A stretch of 64,000 bases of DNA from Heligmosomoides polygyrus polygyrus (lineage: Eukaryota; Nematoda; Chromadorea; Rhabditida; Heligmosomidae): positions 21,315,407 to 21,379,406 of the forward strand of contig OX377205.1 of assembly GCA_947396885.1 (NCBI GenBank), given 5' to 3'. Shown here piece by piece: positions 10,711 through 21,200 of the stretch. The notes beneath the pieces were generated by a model. The model was not told the DNA's origin. It ran no database searches and worked only from the letters and a program-made list of their open reading frames with translations. The first letter of the stretch is position 1; the number at the start of each line of letters is the position of its first letter. The translations under genes were made by a program, and so were the position numbers.

Positions 10711-11700
10711 TTTTATTTATTTATTTATTTATTTAAAGACGTGGAATGTGATCACACGTGTAAAATTAAGAAACCGAATGAAAATAAACATAAACAAATA
10801 GCTACACAGTAACGTCTGGACAAACAGTGAACAAATAACTGCAAAGTAATGTCTGCTATCTGTAACCAAAACAGTACAATCAGGGACAAGTTCCAGAAAA
10901 AAGACTTAGAATTACAATAACAGGTCACTTCTCAATAAGATTACGGAAGGCCTGGACAGACAACCCCAACGACATTTTGTCATCACTTAGTAACGTGTTG
11001 AATTGGCTGACGTTCCTATAGGTGAAAAAGTTTGTCCTAATCTTTGTCTTTGCAACCGCGACGTTAAGACGTAGTTTACCTCTCATAGTTCTAGTCAACG
11101 GTACACCGAAAAACGTAAGTGGATTTATGGAGAGCCTCTGAGTTAGAATTTTGAACATCATGGTGAGATCAGCTTTCTTCTTCTACTTGCCAGCGTTGGA
11201 AGGCCAAGTGCTTTTGCCCTTTCTAGGCCATTGGGCAGCTGCAGGTAGTGGACATCATAACATCTCAAATATAGCTTTCGGGTAAAACTGTTCTGAACGC
11301 TTTCCAAGAAATCGATATCCTTCTTTTTACAAGGGTTCCAAACAGTTATTTCAAACTCCAATATCGGTCGAACGTAGGATTTATAGACCCGTAAATATAC
11401 TTGGGGATCCTTCGATCGTAGAAGTCTGAACAGAGTATAGATGGTATAGTTCGCTTTCCTCGCAAGTGTTCTGTAGTAACTGCCGAAGTCCAGGTTAGTA
11501 TTAATCAAGAAACCTAGGTCTCGAACTTCCTCTACAGGCATGAGACTTGTGGATTGTAGTTTGTATGGGACCGATGTCTCACCCTTCGGACCAAATAGCA
11601 TGCACTTGGTTTTCTCCGCTGATAATGGAAGCTCCCACTGTTTGGACCATTGGTCGACATACTCAATTGCTGCTTGTAAATCACTAACATCTTCCATCCC
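10711..11700 (-). mobile_element. 5'-truncated CR1/Jockey-like LINE with (AAAT)n tail
   Basis: The minus strand encodes LPLSAEKTKCMLFGPKG, then EVRDLGFLINTNLDFGSYY, VYKSYVRPILEFEITVWNP and VQNSFTRKLYLRCYDVHYL, the post-RT region of a CR1/Jockey-type element. After a frameshift it continues with MMFKILTQRLSINPLTFF and ends near 10925. The element then runs through a 3' UTR to a (TAAA)n tail at 10711-10735. The RT active site is missing because of 5' truncation, the usual fate of LINE copies. The insertion orientation is unambiguous from ORF and tail. Confidence 0.88.
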
Positions 11701-11754
11701 TTTGATACACTTGTAAATCTTTATGTAAATCTTTAGGTTTTAAGTCAAGTTGGA

Positions 11755-12345
11755 CACTCTTTTATGTTAGCCGAAGACTTTTGGAATCAAAGCGGACTAT
11801 TCCAAAATTTCGCAACAGCTTTTATTTGATCGACAGTGTAAATGCCGCTTACATGAACCACCAAAGTGAGAATATGTGTGTTCTTTACAGTTGCTCTTGT
11901 TATATCGCTAACAGGTGTCAACAACTCCATGCAAACAGAAACTCTGCTATCAATCAAATAAAAATCGCCAAGTCTTGGAAGAGGACATGGCGCAATCTCT
12001 TTTTTGGCACTAAAAATGCGCGCCTTCCTGCTCTTCAAAATAAGCTCTAAATCATAATTTTTCTTCAGAAATATTTAAAAATTTCATCAAATTTCAAACA
12101 AAGCGTACAATGTGTTGTGTCTATTGTGTTTATTGCGAAGTGAAATGAAATTCCAAAGAAAGCTAAGCTGAAATTTTCTTTGATCAAAAAGCTAATCCAA
12201 CCTTTTTTTGAAAAGTCTCTAGTTTGATGTAGAAGCTCATTTCAACTGAGAAGAGTCGCTTTGATTTCAAGTCTTAGGCTAGCTTAGAAGAGTGCCCAAT
12301 TTGATTTGTAAAGTGTCCAGGTCAACGTGAAAATGGTATATGGGG
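11755..12345 (+). repeat. Interspersed repeat, copy 1 (partner at 57345)
   Basis: This region aligns with 57345-57870: TTTTGGAATCAAA near the start, GCTATCAATC(A/G)AATAAAA in the middle, GACATGGCGCAA, and an end at AAAATGGTATAT in both. It has no terminal inverted repeats or coding capacity that I can see. It may be the non-coding part of a transposon or the 3' UTR of a LINE. Confidence 0.6.
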
Positions 12346-12854
12346 AATGGAATGCCACCGAATAGGGAAAAATCAGACGAAATGAACGATTTTTTACCTT
12401 TCTTGTGAATCGCTGTTATCCGACGCCCACACACGTGAGCCTGCTATGCAACCGACGATATTGTCCACACTAGTCTTTTTGAAGAAGCTAAAAATATGAA
12501 TTTTTCGGCACTCCTGGACAGACAGACAGACCCGGCGTCACCAGGGACGTCACAGCGAATGGATACAAAGTCATCACATGGCAATACTGGCCAAAACAAC
12601 AACAAAAAACGCACCGCTCCGTCTTTATTGTTTTCCCCCGTGACAATGGCACGCGGCACTGACCCCTTCCCCTTTCTCCATCCTACGCATAGAAGACGTG
12701 CTCAGACCTGACTGCCAAAGAGCCGCATTACGCGGTATTCATATGTCAGTCGCAGGGCGGTTCAGCGTAATGAGAGCTGCCAGCAGCGGTTGCGTGTGTC
12801 GCATAGTCGACACTGGCCGTCTTGATAATGCGGCGCCTTCCGTCGACTGAAGTA

Positions 12855-13112
12855 AGGATAAGGATCAAGGGCAGCGTTACTCAATCCATTTTGGGATGCG
12901 CCATGCATTCTACTTCTACGGGATGTTGTGAAGGCGATTCGAATACGTACTTGGCCATAGAATGACTTGCGGTGGCCACCCGATGAACAAGTCAGCTCTT
13001 TATCCTTCACAGACAATTCTGCTACGAATTCACCGACTCAGGAGGAATGAAAGGCTTAGTTTGCCTGGGCATGCGACAGACAGAACCTCCCCCGATTGCG
13101 CTACACGCGCCC
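12855..13112 (-). mobile_element. SINE-A copy with perfect 12-bp TSD
   Basis: TCGACTGAAGTA stands on both sides (12843-12854 and 13113-13124). On the minus strand the element opens GGGCGCGTGTAGCGCAATCG, containing a perfect pol III A box (TAGCGCAATCG). The body matches the other copies. It ends in a short TTATCC-like repeat (complement of AAGGATAAGGA). TSDs of this length indicate LINE-mediated target-primed insertion. Confidence 0.88.
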
Positions 13113-13296
13113 TCGACTGAAGTATAATTCCCAATTAAGTCACGCGTTTCACTCGTAGGGCTGAGGCCCTTCGAAGGCGTCTACAAATGCTACACGCAGA
13201 AAGCTGCTGCTTCTTATCCTGGTTACAAAGTTGGGCCCAGTAAGCTCGAACGTACCTCATAAGGGAGGTATTTCGACATAAAATGGCTTAAACCAA

Positions 13297-13501
13297 AGAT
13301 ACATGTCGTGAAGGTGAGCAGCATTGGTAGGTGGGAGTGCGCCAGCCAATAATAACCAAGCAGAGCACAGACCGAACACATGCCAGCCGATCAGGATACC
13401 GACTGTACATGCCCCCTCTGAATGCCACGCCCATTCAATGCGGTCTGATTGATTGGTGTGTTCTCACCTCACAATGCTGTCCTTCTTCGCGACATATACC
13501 G
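13297..13501. mobile_element. MITE with GTGAGCAGCATTGGTAG ends, copy 1
   Basis: Left GGTGAGCAGCATTGGTAGG and right CTCACCTCACAATGCTGTCC are inverted, inside an outer ACATGTCG/CGCGACAT pair. The same element, inverted, is at 50384-50580. The ORF across it is not a gene. Confidence 0.72.
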
Positions 13502-14312
13502 TCAGAAGCCAACCCGACAGGAATGATAGGAGGTCAACGTTCAATGCTGTTGAACTGTGATTTGCGGAACCAGACGAGTAGGTGGTGTGAAGGTTCGACC
13601 CCTCCTGCTGCTTGTTTATTAGAGATTGCTCTACCCCACACAGGCAAATTCTTTTTAGGCCTGATTTCATTTTCAAGTCTGGTTGTACCCTATAACGATG
13701 TGATAGACCTTTATTATTGTCAGAGTCAGACTTTCTTAGTTTGATAGTAATTAAAACATGTCAATATAAACCCTTATTTCAGAACTGATAGAAAATATTG
13801 AAGAACGCAATGGAATAGACATCCTAATCGCACAACGCCCGGGTGAATGTGCGACCATTCCATGCATTCGACCACGAAACAGTTGATCGTCAACTGCGAA
13901 AAGAGGAATTGAGCTGCGGTTATTAGAATATCGGGGTGCTGGTCTATCTACACCGCCCTGCGCCAGTTCCTTTCAGAAAGTTCTTCAACTCATTTGCGTT
14001 GAAATAAACATATTGCCATAACTTCGAGAACAAACAGACAGCGAAATTCCCAAAAATAAAAAGGATCTATACATAGGAGCATTTCAGGAGACTACTGCAG
14101 AAGAAAACTAAACCTGTGATTAAAGCCAAACAGAAAAACACCTTGCTAGTGCAGAGATAGAAAAATCCGAGATCTGCAGCAGAAGAGAACTGCATCTTCA
14201 ATCGCTTGATTGGACGTCCACTGCCTAGGCAGCTAGCTCGCCGGTTGCTACAAGTCAGGGATGCAATGTGGAAGCGCCCCTTTTTGTAACTCTTGTCTTT
14301 GCTAGTGAAAGC
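13502..14312. other. No recognised feature
   Basis: No supported coding region or repeat. Confidence 0.35.
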
Positions 14313-14372
14313 TAATATTTTGGCATCTAATTGCGTGGGCTCTCAAGCATCTTAACAAAAGTGTTTACTAAC
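14313..14372. repeat. Mariner terminal fragment
   Basis: TTTGGCATCTAATTGCGTGG and CTCTCAAGCATCTTAACAAA resemble the right end of the mariner at 55958-56848 (GGCAACTAATTTCGTGG, CTCTCAAG). It is a single isolated end. Confidence 0.5.
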
Positions 14373-14415
14373 TAACAAGTGTTCTAACGATGTTTTGCTG
14401 CGATCAAAACTTCTA

Positions 14416-14489
14416 GCGCCAGGCGGGACTCGAACCCGCACCTCCCTCTGACCGGGCGGGAATGCTCTACGCCTTTACACCACCGGCGC
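14416..14489 (-). repeat. tRNA-like head of SINE-B
   Basis: The 74-nt minus-strand sequence has a 7-bp acceptor (GCGCCGG with CTGGCGC, one G-U), a perfect A box (TGGTGTAAAGG), a perfect B box (GGTTCGAGTCC) and a T arm GCGGG/CCCGC. The anticodon stem has a mismatch and position 33 is not U. The same unit recurs with TTTTGATCGCAGCAA attached at its 3' side, so I call it a tRNA-derived repeat head and not a working tRNA gene. Confidence 0.62.
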
Positions 14490-14597
14490 CGTTTGATCGA
14501 ACGCAACATCCACACCTCGTGGGACCAATCAGTACCCACCCGTATCCGGAATGAGCTCGCCGCTGATATCAGCATGGAACCAGTGAAGCTGATGGTC

Positions 14598-14830
14598 TTG
14601 ATAGAAACAATTCAAATCAGTTTCTTTAAGCCTCAATAATTGGCTGGTATAGAGGTTGTAAGCTGTAACAACGGCGTAGAGCATTCCAGCCCGGTCAGAG
14701 GGAGGTGCGGATTCGAATCCCGCCTGACGCTAGAAGTTTTGATCGCAGCAAGATATCGTTGTGACAGCTTACAACCTCGATACCAGCCAATTGAGGCTTA
14801 AAGAAACTGATTTGAATTGCTTCTATCAAG
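14598..14830 (+). repeat. SINE-B copy bracketed by its own inverted 3' end
   Basis: CTTGATAGAAACAATTCAAA at 14598 is the near-perfect inverse of TTTGAATTGCTTCTATCAAG ending at 14830. The arms are about 75 bp. Between them lies the 3' half of the tRNA-like head (AGAGCATTCCAGCCCGGTCA, then a B box GATTCGAATCC) and TTTTGATCGCAGCAAG. The unit is therefore head plus 3' body with an extra inverted 3' body in front. Confidence 0.7.
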
Positions 14831-15084
14831 TGTTCCGCCATGCCTGTCGGTGCGCCTCGCACTTGCGCGCTTCGTACGATGTTGCAGTATCACTAAGCTG
14901 AGGACAATCACACCAACAAGCTGCTCTAATTGTACAGCTTTTTTCCGTACCTAGGGGAACAAAAGGAGCGCAGTACTTACAGTACATAGTACGATAAGGC
15001 GATCTATCGGTTCCTCACTACTGGTCCTCCCCTAGTGAAACGTTCCCCCATTACTGGTACTGGTCCCCCTCAATGATCCATTCT

Positions 15085-15255
15085 TAGCGAACAACGTCTT
15101 CGGCACGCCTTCTGAATCTCCAGGCGCATTAGACGACGTCTTCGGCACGTCTACCTGAATCCCCAAACACGTTGAGCGAAATCTTTGGCACGTCCTTTGA
15201 GTCCCAGGCACGTCATGCGACGTATTCCGCACGTCTTCTGAATCCCCTGGCACCT
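15085..15255. repeat. Minisatellite, ~42-bp period, 4 degenerate units
   Basis: CGTCTTCGGCACG-type motifs recur at 15095, 15137, 15180 and 15221, each followed by TCTGAATCCCC(A)GGCACG-like sequence. The 73-codon minus ORF is the repeat read in one frame. Confidence 0.7.
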
Positions 15256-15281
15256 AGAAGAAGTCTGGGTATTTTCCTCTA

Positions 15282-16196
15282 TTAGGGGGGGGGGGCAAAA
15301 GTAATGAGACAAAATGAAAAAAAAATCTTTATCTCCTTATAACTCAATTACAACTCAACGATGCTGAGGAGTGTATTTGCCATTAAGGGCAAGGACCTTG
15401 CTGCCATCGCTCAGCCAACTTCCTGATCCCATCCTTCCAGAACTGCTCGAGCCTGGTGTTGATCAACTGCTCGATATGGTTGTCAAGGACTGCTTGGGTT
15501 TTTGTGTCCCTTCCGACTAGGAAGTCCTGTAGGCTCAAGTAGTAGCGGTAGTTGCATGGAGAGATGTCTAGCGAATACGGTGGGTGAGGCATGTGAACGT
15601 AGCCCAGCTGGCTAAGCTTATCCATGCTTACTTGTTCCCGATGGGGTGCGGCGTTGTCGAAGAGGAGAACCTTCTTGAAGCGCTGCGAATGAATAAGAGC
15701 GAGTCGCCCGCCCATCTCCTCTATTTCGTTCACCATGGCCTTGGAGGTCATCGCGGTGCTCTTGGGAAACAGCCTCCGGTAAACCGATTCATGGGCGCAG
15801 ACCCAAAAGCTCCAAAGATGCTTCTCGCCGTGAACATCTCGCCGAACGAAGGTCGGTAACAATTCACCAGGCCTCACCCAGACTCGCTGCTTGGCAGGGT
15901 TAAGGTATTAGAAGACGTACTTCTCATCTTGCGTGACTACTGAGCGCAGGCTGCTCGGGGTTGGGAATTGGGGGAGATTTGAGCGACACAGGTCGACTCG
16001 TCAGACTGGGGTTTCGGCACGAGACAGGATGGGGTTTTCGGCATGCTTCTGGAAAGAGCGGAAGTGGTAACTTTTCAGATGGGCTTCAGTAAGTAGCATA
16101 CAAACATACAAATACAACAAGCACGAAACCAGACTCCAGCCACGAGATATATGGACACGGCGTGGGGTGTCTCATTACTTTTGGCCCCCCCCCTAA
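15282..16196 (-). mobile_element. Mariner element, internally shortened, with TA duplication
   Basis: TA at 15280-15281 and 16197-16198 flank inverted ends that start TTAGGGGGGGGG, then CAAAAGTAATGAGACA. The minus strand encodes a decayed mariner transposase: VVTQDEKYVF (first catalytic D region), a stop, then YLNPAKQRVWVRPGE, LLFDNAAPHREQ (second D) and HPPYSLDISPCNYRYY. The third catalytic position, normally D after SP(S/C), is N here. At 915 bp against about 1.3 kb for the family, the N-terminal DNA-binding region is largely gone. Inactive. Confidence 0.9.
15383..15877 (-). pseudogene. Mariner transposase catalytic domain remnant
   Basis: A 164-codon open frame covering the C-terminal half of the transposase of the element at 15282-16196. 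It begins just after the stop codon that interrupts the DEKYVF region. Motifs in order: VRPGELLPTFV, DNAAPHREQ, HMPHPPYSLDISPCNY, and FLVGRDTKTQA near the end. Mariners use a D,D(34)D triad to cut and paste DNA at TA sites; the last D is replaced by N, which should abolish catalysis. No start codon context is meaningful in this broken copy. Confidence 0.85.
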
Positions 16197-16198
16197 TA

Positions 16199-16430
16199 TT
16201 TTCGCGCCACGTAATTTCATCAATATCGATTGATGGCGATCGATACTTTAAAACCGAACTTCAGGTTAGTGTAGAGCGACGTCGACCACTCAAGACTAAA
16301 GTTTTGTACCGCCTGGACGACATCCACAAAAATCGATAGTTTGATCAATATCGATACTTCAAAAACGAACTTCAAATTCGTGTACAGCGACATGGACTAC
16401 CCCAGGGCTGATGTTCCCAAGTAGGTAGAA
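16199..16430. repeat. Degenerate ATCGAT-rich repeat related to the 108-bp array
   Basis: TCAATATCGATTGATGGCGA, TTGATCAATATCGATACTTC and ATTCGTGTACAGCGACATGG echo the tandem units of 4195-4530. Similar blocks are at 47562-47880. Confidence 0.5.
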
Positions 16431-16571
16431 GACGTTTGGATATTTTTCGCTACTTTCGTGCCGTAATTTCTCCCCCACTTCCCCCACCCCATTTTATGAC
16501 TAATTTCTGCGGCGGTGGCGCCGATCAATAGTATAACTCAGCGCTTAGCGCGTTATTATAGAGTACGATAA

Positions 16572-16864
16572 AGGATAAGGATAAAGGACGGCGTTACTCA
16601 ATCCCTTCTGGGATGCTCCAGCGCATTCTACTCGTACGGGATGTCGTGGAGGCGACATGAATGCGTATTTGGCCATACAATGACTTGCGGTGGCCAGCCG
16701 ATGAACAAGTCAGCGCTTTATCCTTCCCAGACTCTGGTACCAATTCACCGACCCCGGAGGGATGGAAGGCTTGGTTGGCCTGGGCGGGAAATCCGAACCA
16801 GGAACCTGGTATCGGGTGCACGCGACAGTCGCGCCTCCTCCGACTGCGCTACACGCGCCCGAGA
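16572..16864 (-). mobile_element. SINE-A copy with perfect 11-bp TSD (reference copy)
   Basis: GAGTACGATAA lies at 16561-16571 and 16865-16875. The minus strand begins GGGCGCGTGTAGCGCAGTCG with a perfect A box (TAGCGCAGTCG). A B-box-like GGTTCGGATTT follows about 50 nt later, then a ~200-bp body and a 3' end of short TTATCC-type repeats (complement of AAGGATAAGGATAAAGG). A third GAGTACGATAA copy follows at 16876. Size (293 bp), pol III boxes and TSDs together define a tRNA-derived SINE. It encodes no protein. Confidence 0.92.
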
Positions 16865-16904
16865 GAGTACGATAAGAGTACGATAAGAAGTAACAATCGG
16901 TAAC

Positions 16905-17480
16905 CAAGTGAGATCCATTGAAAGCAGAACTGCTTCCCATTTAGCAGATATCTGCTCAATCTAGTGGCGGTACATAGAATTCATGTCGTTTTGAGGCAAA
17001 GAATCCGTTGAGGTACACTTTCACCTGGCCCGCCTTGGAAAATTTTCTCCGGCAAAGGAGTGCTGCAGCGAAGGGGAAGGATGGTAGTCACGCGGTGCAC
17101 AGTCTGGCCTTGAGGTAGATGAATTAGGCGATCACAGTATTTAAGGTATTGAAGGGTCCGGTTCGTGGCGCGTGGTATGGCGTTATTCTGCAGAAGGGTA
17201 GTGCAACTCTTGAAGAGCTATCTGAACCGATTCTAGGTTAGTTCAACCTGCTTGCGATCAAATTGAGAAGAGCGGATTTCAGCATCGATGTTGGCATCCC
17301 TTTCTATGAATTTCCAGAAGACAACACCTCGTCACCACCAAACGGAGAGCATCACCTTCTTCTAGTTCGGTTCAGGCTTGGGCATCGGTGGCGGCTTCTG
17401 TTTTACACTAGGTTACTGGATAGAACGCTGACGATTATCCGGTGGAATCCAATTTTCATCGCATATTACCAGTAGATGGA
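16905..17480 (-). pseudogene. Degenerate mariner transposase
   Basis: On the minus strand, with frameshifts and stops, one reads DENWIPPDNRQRSIQ, KPPPMPKPEPN, KVMLSVWW, GVVFWKFIERDANIDAEI, FDRKQVELT and LLQNNAIPR. This is the mariner order: DE(K/N)W box, KVM(L/V)SVWW, then the (D)NA.PH box with its catalytic D replaced by N. The C-terminal part near 16930 (complement of GCTTCCCATTTAGCAGAT) matches ANKWEAV of the mariner at 55958. The likely far end is the inverted-terminal relic at 18490-18520. Dead. Confidence 0.7.
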
Positions 17481-18489
17481 GAAACGGCGCCTGCCACTGA
17501 CGGTCCAGCAATGCTTTTACGGCATCAACACGCCTCTCCAGCTACAGTTACAAGCGTGAGGCACCAATTTTCCGAATTTCACAGAGAAGTCAACGCTGTG
17601 CAGAATCGTTTCATTTGAGGAAGGTGAGCTCCTAAAGACGCATGCTAACATACGCGTTGTCGAGCTCGGATTTCATTCGATGGTGCTGGTTACAGTTCTG
17701 CGATGAAGTTCAATCGGTCGTCCAGTGGGCAGCTTGTCTTCAGTATCAATGTTGCCTCATGGAACCTATTGAACTACTTGAACAGTGTTGATCGTATGAC
17801 AACATCATCGTCTACAGTTGCACATAAGTTCTGTGGGGTTTCAGCTGCAGCCGCGCTAGTCTTTGTGAAGAAGGCCATCACGACTGTTGACTCTGCTTCC
17901 TTTAATTTTACACTGAAGAAATGGCACTGAATCGAAATCGCAAGACACCGAAGGGAGTTTCGAGAGGTGCGGACTAACCAGGAGACTATCTCAACGGTAG
18001 ATCAGAACGGCATAAGTGTTGTATATGAGCAGAATCGCCTCTCTCTGGGAAGTAACAAGCTGCAGGTATCTCAACCCCAAGACAACTCTGCGCAGAGTTA
18101 GGGACGACGGAATTTGGGCCGTTGGCGGCGTTAGTCCTATGCCTGCTCACGGAGGCCGGGAGGGATTACACCGCCCTCTACCCACTGCACCACCGCCGCC
18201 AGCTCGTCATCGCTGTTGCCAGCCAAGTCCTTCGCGCGCAGGCAGAGGGTTAGCGTCACCAACGACCCAGCTTCCGTCGCCCCTAACTCTGCGGACAGTT
18301 GTATTGGGGTCCAGATACTTGCATTTTGTTGTTTCCCAGAGAGATGCGATTTTACCCATATACAACACTTGGGCCGTTCCGATCTACCGTTGAGATGGCC
18401 TCCTGGTAAGTGGTTTCGAGCAGTCGAAAGAGCAGAAAGATTGATGCACAATTAACCTGTTAACGTCTGCCCAAAGAACTGATTACAAA
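17481..18489. other. Probable remnant of the same mariner; nothing else recognised
   Basis: The span to 18490 may hold the transposase N-terminus of the preceding element but is too decayed to read. A 125-codon ORF at 18016 has no recognisable domain. Confidence 0.3.
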
Positions 18490-18520
18490 AGAGTCCACGA
18501 AATCGATCGCCAACCATATA
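18490..18520. repeat. Mariner terminal relic
   Basis: GAGTCCACGAAATCGATCGC then CAACCATAT resembles the right end of the mariner at 56848 (GAGTCCACGAAATTAGTTGC, CAACCTAATA). Confidence 0.5.
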
Positions 18521-18683
18521 CGATTTTCATACACATGACAGTATTCAAGTTATCTATCGAATAGCTTAGGTCTGGTTTCAAAGCGCTGGGTTAATTTAAA
18601 ACACTTCCGATGTGAGTGATGTCTCCAAACTCTGGTAACCAAATGAAAGTAGGGTCCGTCAACAATAATGTTAAATTTGCGTC

Positions 18684-18998
18684 TCACCTCTTGCTAATGA
18701 ACCGGCCCTCCACTTCGCTTGGCCAGGAGATCATCGTCTCAGACCAATCCACCATCGCCTCCATGACGTCATCGAACCAGGGCACAGCGCTGGGCTGACT
18801 ACGCCCTGCCAGAATTTCCAGAGCTGCGGCAATCTTCACTTCGGTAGTGACCGCCATCAAACGCCGAAGTCTGATGGGGTCCCGCCGGCCTCTGGCACCT
18901 CGCTGTTGACAGTGAGTGAGCTGGATGCAGAGCGACGCGAACGTCGACGGTGACATCCGACAACGTTCCCGAAACTCCGGCGCACTTAGAGAGCTCAA
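18684..18998 (-). pseudogene. Possible PIF/Harbinger-type transposase fragment
   Basis: A 104-codon minus-strand frame reads EFRERCRMSPSTFASLCIQL, then TEVKIAAALEILAGRSQ. The pattern FRxxxRMSxxTFxxL followed by a hydrophobic helix of the LAxALxxLAxG kind is how the N-terminal part of Harbinger transposases (HARBI1-like) looks. The DDE catalytic region is not found nearby, so this would be a truncated relic. The assignment rests on this short pattern only; an unrelated host exon is possible. Confidence 0.4.
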
Positions 18999-18999
18999 G

Positions 19000-19845
19000 C
19001 TAGAGACTGGTCTCTTGCGCCTCGCACGTTTGCTGACTTGTCTGAAACTCTACTTCTGTTCGAAAAGCAAACTGGAGAGAATCGATAAACACTAACCTCG
19101 TGCTCACTCGGAGAACGTTGCTTTTTCCAGCGTCATCTGAACAGATGACACCCTGAGCTAAACAGAGAAAAGTTAGAGGCAGTAGCCCCGACATAGGACG
19201 TCTGTGAATTTACCTCGTTTCTCAACAAGACCTATATGGTCTTGTAGAATATCTATCAAGGATCGCAAGGCTGAAGTTCGCTTTGCTGAGGGGTCGCTGG
19301 ATGGTCCAAAAAGGGCAAAAATTATCGCCTAGTAAACCAATTTCGACATGTAGCGGGCTCGAAAGGAGTGGAGACCACCGAGCTAACCTGTGTGCTAAAG
19401 AAATTCTCGAACACATTTGGGTCAACGTTGAGAAGCTTTCACGAATTCACTTTAAAGTGAGAAAATGACAAGCGCTAGTCGCATAGGGCAGGATACGTAC
19501 CAGTGGTGAACATTTAACGGTGAAGATCTGGCTTAACGGCTCAACGGGAATTTTCAAAAACAAATTAATTTCTAACGGACTTTTCCTCAGTAAGTGCTTT
19601 AGCAGTATGTGTCCTCTTAGTCTTTACTGCAGGCATCACTCCCTTCTCCGATAAGGACTACTCTTGAAAGCTATTGAAATCAGCAAGAATCAAGTATGAA
19701 CAATTCGTTGTAGCACAGCCGTAAATAGTGACAGGATATCGCGGTCCAATATCAGTCTGTTTAGGCTAGCTATACGCTGCTTTTCCTGGACATTGAAATT
19801 CCACCGATGGGCCTTTAGTAAAATTTAATTTTTATTAGTTCTTTC
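19000..19845. other. No recognised feature
   Basis: No supported gene or repeat. Confidence 0.35.
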
Positions 19846-20016
19846 GGTACTTAACGGTCTAGTGGCGACGTCGTGATTGTACACAACCGCAGAGCTGTCG
19901 CTCAAACCGTTTTCGCACATAACTAGACAAAAGGAGGGAACTCCGGGGTTTACGATCCAGCTGACATTTTAAGAAGCCCTGCCGGTACGATGCGGGCACC
20001 AGCCCGTGAAGTACCA
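19846..20016. repeat. Small MITE, copy 1 (partner 23691-23835)
   Basis: GGTACTTAACGGTCTAGTGG at the left and GGGCACCAGCCC...GTACCA at the right are inverted. The copy at 23691 has TGGTACTTAGCGGACTGGTG and GGGCACCAGCCCAATTAGTA. Length is about 150-170 bp. Confidence 0.6.
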
Positions 20017-20080
20017 TTCTCGGCTGTTTTATTTTGTTGTCCACTTGTTGTTAGTAGTGAATTGTTTGTGTTACATTGTA

Positions 20081-21097
20081 TTAGGGTGTCCCACACAAAA
20101 TGCCGCTTCAGACCAAAAAGTTAAATTCATACAAAGCAAATAAAACCAAACTTAACTTGGTAATATATACTCCACAATTATAAACAACCTTTGTCCAACG
20201 TATACGCAAAAATTGGATCCCGTCTTTAACCCTCTCACGACATTTTCCGACGATGTCGTCGGACACTTTTTTGCCGAGTGGGACAATGTCCCCGATGTCG
20301 TCGGACACCATCATAAAAATAGTTCATGGACAATTATTAAGCATTCAATAGTCCGCCGCGGTAGTCACCCGAAAATCGCGCGTGTCGTGAGCTGGCCGCG
20401 AATCGAGGAAGTTGGTCACCCAAATCCGGATTTTGTCGTAGTCGGCGAACTTTTTCCCACCCAAGGCGTGCTGCATCGAGCGGAATATGTGGTAGTCGGA
20501 TGGGGCAATGTAAGGGCTCTACAGCGGATGAGGCAAAACATTCCACCCAAGTTTCTCGATTTTATACTGAACGACTTTTGCGGCATGAGGCCTCGCATTA
20601 TCGTTCAACAAGTTGGTAGAGGACGTGTCAACTTGATCTGGATTTAAATTTGGGGCAGGATTTGGAGTAGGAGTTGGAGCAGACAAGCTCTACTGCAAGC
20701 TCCGCCTCCGATCTTGTCGGATCAGCTTCAACGGCAGTCCGTGAAAGGTCGCTATCCAGGACAGGCGCCTGTCTCCCATGCTCTTCGACTACAAGCCTTT
20801 CGTCGACGGCGGCAAAACGGTCGCAAAATGCAGCTCCCAACGAACAGTGAGATGCCGCAGCGGATTTCACTGTTCGTTTTCGAATTTCAATTTGAACTCG
20901 TAGAGCAGGCACGCGCGCACAACCATTTTCCGGTCCTTTGTAATCTGAACACTACAATTTCTGAAACCGATGAGAGAAAAATGAGGGAAAAATAGGAAAT
21001 GTAGAAGATGAAACGCCGCGAAAAACTAACCCTAAGTGAGCTCACAACCGATGCGAATAACTGTGAAAAGAAGGCCACAATGTATGCGACAATCTAA
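20081..21097 (-). mobile_element. Mariner element carrying a nested piggyBac MITE
   Basis: The left end TTAGGGTGTCCCACACAAAA follows a TA. The right end, inverted, is TTAGATTGTCGCATACA. The minus strand shows an N-terminal piece (VLDSDLSRTAVEADP, ELAVEL; 20640-20910) and a catalytic piece (20400-20615) LLNDNARPHAAKVVQY, KIEKLGWNVLPHPL, stop, SPYIAPSDYHIFRSM. The two aspartates (in NDNARPH and APSDYH) are separated by 34 residues, the mariner D34D spacing. The middle of the protein is deleted. Inactive. Confidence 0.85.
20230..20391. mobile_element. piggyBac-like MITE nested in a mariner
   Basis: TTAA at 20226-20229 is followed by CCCTCTCACGACATTTTCCG, the palindrome GACGATGTCGTCGG and CACCATCATAAAAATAGTTC, identical in order to the element at 3799. 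The right end reads CGCGCGTGTCGTGAG and then stops matching: the last bases and the second TTAA are deleted. It is inserted in the C-terminal part of the mariner transposase. Confidence 0.78.
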
Positions 21098-21142
21098 TGG
21101 TACGGTACACTGCGTTCGTTGAACTTTAGTTTACCATACTAT

Positions 21143-21200
21143 TAGATTGTCCCACACGGAATGGCTATAATAAAAACGGTTTGTCTGAAGGGAGGTGGCG
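21143..21200. repeat. Isolated mariner-type end
   Basis: TTAGATTGTCCCACACGGAA follows TA and faces the end of the preceding mariner across about 45 bp, giving a head-to-head inverted pair (AATCTAATGGTA / TACCATACTATTAGATT). No partner end was found. Confidence 0.5.

Noticed and set aside
14416..14489. Functional tRNA gene
   Set aside because: A and B boxes and acceptor stem are good, but the anticodon stem is mismatched and position 33 is not U. The unit is dispersed with a constant 3' body, so it is a SINE head.
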